Notes under the pieces: generated by a model
What the model saw: the letters and a program-made list of their open reading frames with translations, nothing else
Told to the model about the DNA's origin: nothing
Databases searched by the model: none
Shown here: in pieces, positions 7,821-14,677 of the stretch
Layout: the number at the start of each line of letters is the position of its first letter
Position numbering within the stretch: the stretch's first letter is position 1
IMG/VR virus record: IMGVR_UViG_3300042922_001182
Coordinates: 62,001-126,000 of that record
From: a virus
DNA length: 64,000 nt
Reading direction: 5' to 3' (one strand)
Made by a program: the position numbers and the translations under genes

Positions 7821-8084
7821 GTGAACAGCAAGAGATTCCTCGAACTGGCCGAGGCCGTCGCGCCCGAGAGGGACCGGCAGGTCCTCCTCGAAAGCCGCAC
7901 CCCCTTCGGCACCGGGAGCAAGAGGGAGCTGATGTCCGCCATCGCGACGTTCTCCTCGCTCCCCCTGGAGCACCGGTCCTCCCGCCTCCGGGAGATCGAG
8001 GAGTCCGCCTCGGCCCTCGGCGTGGACCTGGAGAGGTACCACAGCCACCTGTCCATGGAGGTGAACATTGAACGCCAAGCGTAA
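7821..8084 (+). CDS. Hypothetical small protein
   Basis: An 87-residue helical protein starting at GTG 7821 with GGGAGG upstream. Its 3' end overlaps the next gene by 17 bases, so the two are translationally coupled. No family recognised. Confidence 0.7.
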   Translation: MNSKRFLELAEAVAPERDRQVLLESRTPFGTGSKRELMSAIATFSSLPLEHRSSRLREIEESASALGVDLERYHSHLSMEVNIERQA

Positions 8085-8799
8085 GAAGTACCAGGACCTC
8101 GTCGTCGAGACGATGAAGAGGCTGGACAAGAGCGGCGCCAACGCCAAGAAGTACGCGGAGATGTTCGCCAAGATGGACGACAAGCAGTTCGACTCCTACG
8201 TCAAGGCGTTCGCCAGGGACGAGGACGCGAACTTCTTCATCGAGGTCATCCCGTTCGAGACGGAGCCGACCCTGAAGATGATCGCGGCGACCGCCGAGTG
8301 GCTGGGCGTGCCCCTTGAGGAGTACGTCTTCTTCCGCCACGAGGACCCGGACGGCGACCCCGTGCGGACCTCCGTGAGGGTGCCCGTGGGCTACCTCAAC
8401 CTCAAGCGCCTCCAGCAGATCCTCAGCAAGAAGAACACCATGTCGCTCGACATCGACAAGCGCGACATGCTCGTCAACCAGGTGACCGGCGACGACAAGA
8501 TCGCCCGCATCTCTAACGTCGAGAACTACGCGCTGAGCGTCATGGGGGCCGACGAGGGCCTCAAGGAATTCCTCGGGCCCAGGTCGGACGACGGCCAGAT
8601 GAAGAGGCAGATGTACAGCGACATCTCCACCAAGGGGTACTCGCAGCTCCAGAACCTCTCCAGCAACCCGGAGGACTCGCAGGCCCTCTCCACCGTGGAC
8701 GTCTTCTTCGCGGGAGCGGGGCTCAAGACGGACCTCATCACCAAGGGCATGGCCTTCCCCAGGACCATGCGCAACATGAGCAAGAGAAAGGACGTGTAA
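8068..8799 (+). CDS. RNA polymerase beta subunit C-terminal module (stand-alone)
   Basis: A 243-residue protein from TTG 8068, overlapping the gene before it. The stretch VPVGYLNLKRLQQIL ... GDDKIARISNVENYALSVMG ... EFLGPRSDD ... MYSDI follows the last conserved block of bacterial RNAP beta (VGYMYMLKL ... RFGEMEVWALEAYGA ... KSDD ... MYKNIV). It also aligns along its length with the last ~190 residues of the 11653-13590 product, including the ends VDVFFAGAGLKTDL and MDVLLTSAGLRLTD. It is therefore a second copy of the beta C-terminal region, perhaps a subunit of a second phage RNA polymerase, which some jumbo phages have. The remaining beta blocks are absent from this gene. Confidence 0.6.
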   Translation: MNAKRKKYQDLVVETMKRLDKSGANAKKYAEMFAKMDDKQFDSYVKAFARDEDANFFIEVIPFETEPTLKMIAATAEWLGVPLEEYVFFRHEDPDGDPVRTSVRVPVGYLNLKRLQQILSKKNTMSLDIDKRDMLVNQVTGDDKIARISNVENYALSVMGADEGLKEFLGPRSDDGQMKRQMYSDISTKGYSQLQNLSSNPEDSQALSTVDVFFAGAGLKTDLITKGMAFPRTMRNMSKRKDV

Positions 8800-8800
8800 C

Positions 8801-8935
8801 ATGGAAAGCAACGACAAGAAGAAGGACGAGCCCAAGAAGGCCCCCAAGGCCGCCGACGGCCGGGTCCTCATCACCGAGGACGCCACCCTCACGGCGTTCG
8901 GCCTCCAGGACGCCACCACGGCCGCCGTGCAGTAG
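8801..8935 (+). CDS. Small charged protein
   Basis: A 44-residue protein; ATG at 8801 lies one base after the stop of the RNAP-like gene, and AGAGAAAGGA upstream is a ribosome binding site. Lysine/acid-rich N-terminus (ESNDKKKDEPKK) and a mixed C-terminus. No family recognised. Confidence 0.5.
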   Translation: MESNDKKKDEPKKAPKAADGRVLITEDATLTAFGLQDATTAAVQ

Positions 8936-8959
8936 AGCCGAAGCGAACAAAAAAGACGA

Positions 8960-9001
8960 TCAGCAGCCCCTTACTCCGCCGTTGGAGTAAGGGGCTGCTG
9001 A
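8960..9001 (+). terminator. Strong hairpin ending the 5-8.9 kb unit
   Basis: An 18-base perfect inverted repeat (8960-8977 with 8984-9001) with a six-base loop. There is no T-tract on the plus side; an A-run lies just upstream at 8948-8954, which would serve as a T-tract on the minus strand. It could be a terminator or an RNA-stabilising end. Confidence 0.5.
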
Positions 9002-9054
9002 CCGGTTAAGACGGAAAGAGAGAAAGAAAGAACGCTCCGAGTGGCTCTCGCAGC

Positions 9055-9240
9055 ATACCATTGTAGTGTTCCTTGACAATTCTCCAGGAAACGTAGAGAA
9101 TGAATCAGATAAGGTCTTGAATGTTGATTGAGATATTCAGCTAAATGTCAAGGAAAATCTTAAAGATTTAGCCATAAAACTGAAAGTAACATTGGATTGA
9201 ACTTCGTTGAGAAACCTAGAGAGAATGTAATAAGAACCTA
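9055..9240 (+). other. AT-rich, structured, gene-free island (candidate non-coding RNA or origin)
   Basis: The 371 bases from 8936 to 9306 hold no plausible gene. From about 9055 the composition switches to strongly AT-rich. TTCCTTGACA (9069-9078) is a perfect inverted repeat of TGTCAAGGAA (9146-9155). Inside are two smaller stems: ATTCTC/GAGAAT (9079-9084 with 9096-9101) and TTGAAT/ATTCAG around 9117-9140. Directly after comes AAATCT-TAA-AGATTT (9155-9169). Together they can draw a three-way junction followed by a hairpin. A TTGACA box (9073-9078) sits inside the closing stem. Whether this is an RNA, an origin or a regulatory region is unknown. Confidence 0.45.
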
Positions 9241-9306
9241 AAAAGACCTGGAAACGCGCACGCGAGAGCGCCAACGGGCGCACCGAGAGCAACACGGGAG
9301 GACGAG

Positions 9307-10254
9307 TTGCCTGAGATCACCACCATGTACAACACCTACGCCGCGAGCATCATCAAGTTCCGGCGGAAGCTGGAGCAGATATCGACGAGGCTCGACCAGG
9401 CCATGGATGTCGAGATCAACAAGAGCGTCTTCGAAACCCCGCTGACCGATAGGGCGAAGGAGGTATGTCTAGCCTTTGGCGAAGAAATCAAGGAGACCCT
9501 ATCTCACTACTTCGCCGCCTACCTGGCCCAGGGGGCCAGCCCTTACGTCTACATTTCCTACAACACCTCTACATGCGGGACAAGGATCGTCCTCCCCGAG
9601 TGGTTCCACTCCTTCGAGAACCTGGTGTTCAACAAGGACAAGGGCCTCTGGATGGTGGACGTGAACTGCTTCCCGAAGCCCTTCTTCCTGTCTTCCACCC
9701 GTAAGGACATCCTGGGAATGGGCATCAAGGAGCTGCACGCGCCCCACGCCTTCCAGGAGAATCACAGGGTCTTCACTACCTACGAGGAAGCCTTGAGCTT
9801 CAGTCGGAAGCTAACCGAACAGGCCCTGAAGGATACGGGGAAGGTCATCTGCGACCTCCGGCAGCACGCCTACGTGCTGAGCCTGCTCAGCCCCCTCCGG
9901 ACCTTCAACGAGGCCGAGGTCCTGGTCGATAGGCAGCGGAAACTAAACGAGAAAATCCGGGGCAAACAAGGTCATGTGTGGTTCGTCGACGACAACGGCG
10001 CAGTGTGCGCTGCGTCCTGCAGCCACGTCTCCGTCAACAGGCGCAAGGGCCTGGGTAAGCTCTACTCCTACCGGGTGAATGGCCTGGGCTGGGTGGACGC
10101 CTCCAAGCTCTACTGCGAACAGCACGAGGCTATGCAGGACTTGGTCGGAAGGAAGGCCAAGGAGCTCGAACACCTGGAGATGCAGATCGCTCTCCGGAAG
10201 AGGGAGCTCGACAGCACCAACCCCCCGGACAACGGGTCCCCCGCCGGATCCTAG
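9307..10254 (+). CDS. Hypothetical protein following the AT-rich island
   Basis: A 315-residue protein starting at TTG 9307 with GGGAGGACGAG upstream. Helical N-terminus, a central part with several aromatic residues (YVYISYNTSTCG, FFLSSTRKD), a block HVWFVDDNGAVCAASCSHVS, and a C-terminal coiled coil ending in a low-complexity NPPDNGSPAGS tail. No family recognised. The next gene, a recombinase, begins 24 bases downstream. Confidence 0.75.
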   Translation: MPEITTMYNTYAASIIKFRRKLEQISTRLDQAMDVEINKSVFETPLTDRAKEVCLAFGEEIKETLSHYFAAYLAQGASPYVYISYNTSTCGTRIVLPEWFHSFENLVFNKDKGLWMVDVNCFPKPFFLSSTRKDILGMGIKELHAPHAFQENHRVFTTYEEALSFSRKLTEQALKDTGKVICDLRQHAYVLSLLSPLRTFNEAEVLVDRQRKLNEKIRGKQGHVWFVDDNGAVCAASCSHVSVNRRKGLGKLYSYRVNGLGWVDASKLYCEQHEAMQDLVGRKAKELEHLEMQIALRKRELDSTNPPDNGSPAGS

Positions 10255-10278
10255 TCAACAGAAAGGAAAACCTACACC

Positions 10279-11484
10279 ATGCTCATGGGACTTTTCCGCA
10301 AGGAAGCCGCGAAGGAAGCCCTCGGTCGCGAGACGCGTCACCCGACGTACGCCACCGGCTTCCACGGCATGGACTACCGCAACGGCTACATCGACGACCA
10401 GGGCTACGTCCAGGCCGGTCTCGACGGTGGTCGCATCCTGACCCTGGTCGGCAACTCCGGCACGGGTAAGTCGACCTTCGGCATGCAGATCGCCGCCAAC
10501 ATGGTCAAGCCGTTCGAGAACGGCATCATCCTCCACTACGACTTCGAGCGAGCCACCAACAAGGAGCGCTTCCGCAAGATCTCCGGCTGGAGCAAGGCCG
10601 AGGTCGAGGCCAAGTACCAGCACCTCAACACCGAGATCTACGCCGAGACCGTCTTCTCCGCGATCCGCAAGACCGCCGACCTGAAGCTGGCCAACTTCGA
10701 CAAGCTGAAGGTCGCCATCAAGTGGGACGAGAGCGGCAAGGAGATCGAGTGGGGCCTGCCTCCGACCGTCATCTTCGTCGACTCGCTGGCGCTGATGATG
10801 CCCAAGAAGATCACCGAGGAGGAGGAGCTGTCCGGCTCGATGTCGGCCTCGGCCGTCGCCAAGGTGAACACCGCCGTCCTGAAGCGCTGCATGAGCCCCC
10901 TGCAGGACGGCAACATCTTCCTGATCATCATCAACCACATCAACAAGAAGATCGAGATCAACCCGATGATCAAGACGCAGGCCGACGTCAACTACCTGAA
11001 GCAGGACGAGAGCCTGCCGGGCGGCAAGGCGGCGGTCTACCTCGCCAACTACCTCATCAAGCTCGTGGCCTCCAAGAAGCTGAAGAAGGAGGAGGAGCTG
11101 GGCGTGGACGGCTTCCTGGTGACCGGCGAGCTCATCAAGAGCCGCTCGAACGCCGCCGGTAAGACATTCGTGCTGGTCTTCGATCAGGCCAACGGCATGA
11201 ACGCTGACCTGTCGGCCTACGTGGCCCTCAAGGACGCCAAGAAGATCGGCGGCGCCGGTCGCAGCTGGTACCTGGAGAACATGCCCGAGGTCAAGTTCGC
11301 GCAGAAGGACTTCCTGGAGAAGCTGAACAGCGTCCCCGGGATGCGCGACAAGTTCGACGAGCTCTGCTTCAACCACTTCTCGGACATGATCCCCGCCGAG
11401 GACGACTACGAGGACCAGCCCGACCTGTCCTCGTTGCAGGAGCACTTCGAAGAGGGCGACGACGGCGAGATCCCGGACGCCTAG
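10279..11484 (+). CDS. RecA/UvsX-like recombinase ATPase
   Basis: A 401-residue RecA-fold ATPase. Walker A is GNSGTGKST (residues 58-66) and Walker B is VIFVDSLALM (about 164-173). Further RecA-like features are the IILHYDFERA strand after Walker A and IFLIIINHINKKI, the strand before the DNA-binding loops. The length suits phage UvsX-type strand-exchange proteins, which pair single-stranded DNA with homologous duplex during replication and repair. An acidic tail (DDYEDQPDLSS ... EEGDDGE) ends the protein, as in many RecA-like proteins. ATG at 10279 is preceded by GAAAGGAAAA; a second ATG six bases on is possible. A RecA-like helicase is a less likely alternative. Confidence 0.8.
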   Translation: MLMGLFRKEAAKEALGRETRHPTYATGFHGMDYRNGYIDDQGYVQAGLDGGRILTLVGNSGTGKSTFGMQIAANMVKPFENGIILHYDFERATNKERFRKISGWSKAEVEAKYQHLNTEIYAETVFSAIRKTADLKLANFDKLKVAIKWDESGKEIEWGLPPTVIFVDSLALMMPKKITEEEELSGSMSASAVAKVNTAVLKRCMSPLQDGNIFLIIINHINKKIEINPMIKTQADVNYLKQDESLPGGKAAVYLANYLIKLVASKKLKKEEELGVDGFLVTGELIKSRSNAAGKTFVLVFDQANGMNADLSAYVALKDAKKIGGAGRSWYLENMPEVKFAQKDFLEKLNSVPGMRDKFDELCFNHFSDMIPAEDDYEDQPDLSSLQEHFEEGDDGEIPDA

Positions 11485-11563
11485 GTAGGGCTCCCGGCGC
11501 AAGCAACCAAGGGGTTTGCGCCGGGCCCTTCCGGGGTATGATAAGGGGCGGGCCCGCGTCAAG

Positions 11564-11573
11564 CACATATTAT
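11564..11573 (+). promoter_or_regulatory. Candidate phage promoter, CACATATTAT
   Basis: AT-rich element in the 168-base gap before the RNAP beta gene, 80 bases before its TTG start. The ATG at 11572 that it contains lacks a ribosome binding site and is not the start of the downstream gene. Confidence 0.55.
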
Positions 11574-11652
11574 GAATCGGGACTACAACCGCCGGGAAAC
11601 CCTGGCAAGACCCGGCAGACAGCTAAACGTTTACAGAAAGGAAGGCTTAGCC

Positions 11653-13590
11653 TTGCACGACAGGATCGACATCGAGGCCTACCGCAACACCGACCGCTTC
11701 CTTGGGGAGGAGGTCCTCTTCCCCTTCGTGAGGAGCACCGACGGCTCGCGAGAGCTGATGGCCTCGTCCCAGGTCCACCAGGCGCTCGTCCTGACCAACG
11801 GTGAGTTCCCCCGCGTCTTCACCGGGTACGAGAACCAGGTGGGGAAGTACAGCTCCGCCTACCTCCGCGCCGAGCAGGAGCTCAAGATTCTCGAAGTCAT
11901 CGGGAAGAACCCGTACAACGCGCTCATCGTCTACGAGGACGAGGAGGGGACCATCGGCGTCATCTGGCGGAAGGAGTGCGAGAGCCTCTCCGAGCACTTC
12001 GGCTACCAGTACGACAACACCTACTTGGACGGGAAGTGGGAGGGCGACACGATCGCCAAGGGGGACGTCATCCGGCGGGGGACCGCCTACGACGAGGAGA
12101 TGAACTTCTCCTTCGGAACCAACCTCAGGGCGGTCTACATCCCCTGGGACGGAATGACCTTCGAGGACGCTATCGTCATCAGCGAGAGCACGTCCAAGAA
12201 GCTTGAGACCTCCTTGGTGGAGGTCGTCACGATCAACATGAACACCAACGACCTGGCCCTCAACCTCTACGGGGACGAGGATCCCAGCGGCTACAAGTCG
12301 TTCCCCGACATCGGCGAGGAGGTCAAGAACGGCATCCTCATGGCCCGTCGCCGCATCAACTACGAGTCCGCCCTTGTGGACCTGAGCACCAACCTCCTGA
12401 CCCAGGTCAACCCCAGTCGGGACACGGTGTTCTACTGCAACGGCACCGTGGTGGACATCGAGATCTTCAACAACGACGACGTCAACCGCCTGGAGAAGTA
12501 CGACTACAACGCCCAGATGCTCAAGTACCTGGCCGTGAACATGGAGTTCTACCGCGACGTGGACAGGGTCCTCGGCGCGTACATCAACGGCGGTCGCTCC
12601 TACACGGAGGACGCCGCCGCCGCCTACCGCCGCGCCCGGGACATCTGCAAGGATGGCGAGGAGCGCATCCGCTGGCGGCAGAACAAGAACGACTTCGAGT
12701 CCTACGTCATCCGGTTCACCCTGCTGCACAAGACCACGGCCAAGCCCGGGTCGAAGCTGGCGAACCGCTACGGCGGCAAGGGCGTCATCTCGCTCATCCT
12801 CCCCGACGACCAGATGCCGGTCAACGAGCACGGCGAGCGGGCCGAGATCATCCTCAGCCCTCTTGGCGTCACCAACCGCCTCAACCCGTCCCAGCTGATC
12901 GAGCAGGAGCTCAACTTCGTGGCGGACCACATCATGCGGGAGGCCAGGAAGGCGCCCGACACCATGACGGCGTGGGGTCTAATCCAGGACCTGCTCATCC
13001 AGGTCAGCCCCACCCAGGCGTCGGCCATGGCCAGCCACCTGTACAAGGAGGACATGGAGAGCTTCGTCAAGTCCATCCTGGACGACAAGCTCTACATCCA
13101 CCAGGCGCCGTTCTGGGGGAACCTGGACCTCGGCGGCCTGATCGAGCTGTACACCAAATACCCGTGGATCAAGCCCTACAAGATGAGCTGCTCCGAGAAG
13201 CCGCTGATCATGGGCGACATCTACTTCATGCTCCTGAAGCACGAGCCGATGACGAAGTTCTCGGTTCGCTCCACCAGCACCGTGAGCAACCGTGGCACCC
13301 CCTCCAAGAGCAGCCGCTACAAGGAGCACCAGCAGCCGTTCAGCCACACGCCGATCAAGATCGGCGAGATGGAGACCTTCAACATGTTCGCCACCGGCAA
13401 CTTCGAGGAGGTCCTCCGCATGCTCAACCTCTACTCCTCCAACCCGGGGGACAGAGAGCACCTCGCAAATGTTCTCCTCAAGACGAACATCTTCGACAGC
13501 AAGCAGGTAGATTCGCTCGGCGGCGAATCCAGCGTCAAGTCTATCATGGACGTACTGCTCACCAGCGCCGGTCTCCGGCTTACCGATTAG
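11653..13590 (+). CDS. RNA polymerase beta subunit, C-terminal half (phage type)
   Basis: A 645-residue homologue of the catalytic half of bacterial RpoB. GDVIRRGTAYDEEMNFSFGT followed by WDGMTFEDAIVISE (about residue 165) matches the RpoB block GxNMRVAFMPWNGYNFEDSI. GSKLANRYGGKGVIS (about 366) and ILSPLGVTNRLNPSQ match GDKxAGRHGNKGVIS and LNPLGVPSRMNxGQ, which hold lysines near the active centre. The C-terminus carries the GDIYFMLLKH ... IGEMETFNMFATG block. The N-terminal half is encoded separately at 21807-23225. Start TTG 11653 is chosen because AAAGGAAGG lies 7-15 bases upstream; the in-frame ATG at 11572 has none. Confidence 0.9.
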   Translation: MHDRIDIEAYRNTDRFLGEEVLFPFVRSTDGSRELMASSQVHQALVLTNGEFPRVFTGYENQVGKYSSAYLRAEQELKILEVIGKNPYNALIVYEDEEGTIGVIWRKECESLSEHFGYQYDNTYLDGKWEGDTIAKGDVIRRGTAYDEEMNFSFGTNLRAVYIPWDGMTFEDAIVISESTSKKLETSLVEVVTINMNTNDLALNLYGDEDPSGYKSFPDIGEEVKNGILMARRRINYESALVDLSTNLLTQVNPSRDTVFYCNGTVVDIEIFNNDDVNRLEKYDYNAQMLKYLAVNMEFYRDVDRVLGAYINGGRSYTEDAAAAYRRARDICKDGEERIRWRQNKNDFESYVIRFTLLHKTTAKPGSKLANRYGGKGVISLILPDDQMPVNEHGERAEIILSPLGVTNRLNPSQLIEQELNFVADHIMREARKAPDTMTAWGLIQDLLIQVSPTQASAMASHLYKEDMESFVKSILDDKLYIHQAPFWGNLDLGGLIELYTKYPWIKPYKMSCSEKPLIMGDIYFMLLKHEPMTKFSVRSTSTVSNRGTPSKSSRYKEHQQPFSHTPIKIGEMETFNMFATGNFEEVLRMLNLYSSNPGDREHLANVLLKTNIFDSKQVDSLGGESSVKSIMDVLLTSAGLRLTD

Positions 13591-13603
13591 GAAAGAGAGA
13601 AAA

Positions 13604-14614
13604 ATGACCAAGAAGGCCTTCACCACCGTATTCCTCCCCGTCCGTCCCACGCTGGACGCGGCGGTCGCCTCGTACATCCTTTCCACCGAGCTGGCCGCCA
13701 CCGTCTGCAAGATGGTCGTCGTGCCCATCGGCAGCCCGCCGTTCGACCTGACGGACGGCCAGGCCTCTTTCCAGATCGTCAGCAGCAACCGTCGCGGCGA
13801 CTCGATGAAGTTCGTCCACCCCAAGGAGGGCGGCTCCGGCACCATGACCGAGAACGTCCTGGAGCTCCTGGACAAGGAGTCCCGGGCCAAGTACGCCCGG
13901 GTGACCAAGCTCGTCACCGAGGCGGCCCGAAAGCAGCGCGGCGGCGAGAGCCTGGCGACCATCGCGGCCCTCTATGACGCGATGACCGTCTACGGCTCGC
14001 CCGGGGAGGACACCTACGAGGTCATCACCCGCTTCTGGTCCATCCTGGGCTCCTTCGTCCAGGGCGAGGTGCGCCGCATGAAGGCCGAGAAGGACCTGAT
14101 CTCGAAGGTCGTCGATCGCCGGGAGACCGTCAAGTACAAGGGCGCGAACATCCGCATCGCCCGCATCTCCAAGCAGATCAACAACCGCGAGCTCGGCGCC
14201 ATCCTGTCGAAGTTCGACATGGTGGTCTACCAGGTTCGCAACGTCGCCCACGCCCTCAACAGCTACAACAAGGCCCCGGTGAAGGTGTCCATGAAGGACA
14301 TCGCCTCCAAGAAGCCGAACAGCGGTTGGTTCGTGAACGACCACGACACGATGATCAAGACCGAGGGCACCAAGACCAGCGTCTCCGAGCTCTTCGACCA
14401 CGTCATCCTGTCGCTCGGCGGCACCGTGAAGCGCAAGGAGAGGCAGGCCCCGGAGCCGAAGGTCATCGCCGTCGAGGAGATCACCCTCAGCCTCGAACCG
14501 ACCGACGACGTTTCCTTCAAGGCGTCCTCGGTCGTCGTGGAGGGTGAGCTCGTGGTGAAGGGCGACGTGACCGTCACCGCCCCGACCATCGACCTCCAGC
14601 CCACCGAGGCCTAG
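13604..14614 (+). CDS. Hypothetical protein downstream of RNAP beta
   Basis: A 336-residue protein; ATG at 13604 follows GGAAAGAGAGAAAA. The N-terminal VFLPVRPTLDAAVASYILST and the central KYKGANIRIARISKQINNRE segments look like a globular alpha/beta protein. The last ~70 residues (EEITLSLEPTDDVSFKASSV...) are beta-rich and acidic. No family recognised. Position after RNAP beta and before a ligase suggests expression with DNA/RNA metabolism genes. Confidence 0.75.
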   Translation: MTKKAFTTVFLPVRPTLDAAVASYILSTELAATVCKMVVVPIGSPPFDLTDGQASFQIVSSNRRGDSMKFVHPKEGGSGTMTENVLELLDKESRAKYARVTKLVTEAARKQRGGESLATIAALYDAMTVYGSPGEDTYEVITRFWSILGSFVQGEVRRMKAEKDLISKVVDRRETVKYKGANIRIARISKQINNRELGAILSKFDMVVYQVRNVAHALNSYNKAPVKVSMKDIASKKPNSGWFVNDHDTMIKTEGTKTSVSELFDHVILSLGGTVKRKERQAPEPKVIAVEEITLSLEPTDDVSFKASSVVVEGELVVKGDVTVTAPTIDLQPTEA

Positions 14615-14624
14615 TCCAACACAC

Positions 14625-14652
14625 GACCGGAAGCGCAACCGCGCTTCCGGTC
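14625..14652 (+). terminator. Hairpin after 13604-14614 gene
   Basis: GACCGGAAGCGC-AACC-GCGCTTCCGGTC is a perfect 12-pair stem with a four-base loop. The T-tract is weak, so partial read-through into the ligase gene is likely. Confidence 0.5.
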
Positions 14653-14677
14653 TCAGCCTTCTAAGAGAGGATTCCAA

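Noticed and set aside
9073-9101. Sigma70 promoter from TTGACA in the AT-rich island
   Set aside because: The -35 box is perfect, but at 15-18 bases downstream the best -10 candidates are GAGAAT or TAGAGA, poor matches; the TTGACA is part of the closing inverted repeat.
11572-11652. Upstream ATG of the RNAP beta gene as the true start
   Set aside because: The ATG lies inside the promoter-like element and lacks a ribosome binding site; TTG 11653 has AAAGGAAGG at the right distance and the intervening codons have no RpoB similarity.
13604-14614. DHH-type phosphoesterase call from PTLDAAVASYIL
   Set aside because: Only a few residues resemble the first motif and no DHH or further metal-binding motif follows.
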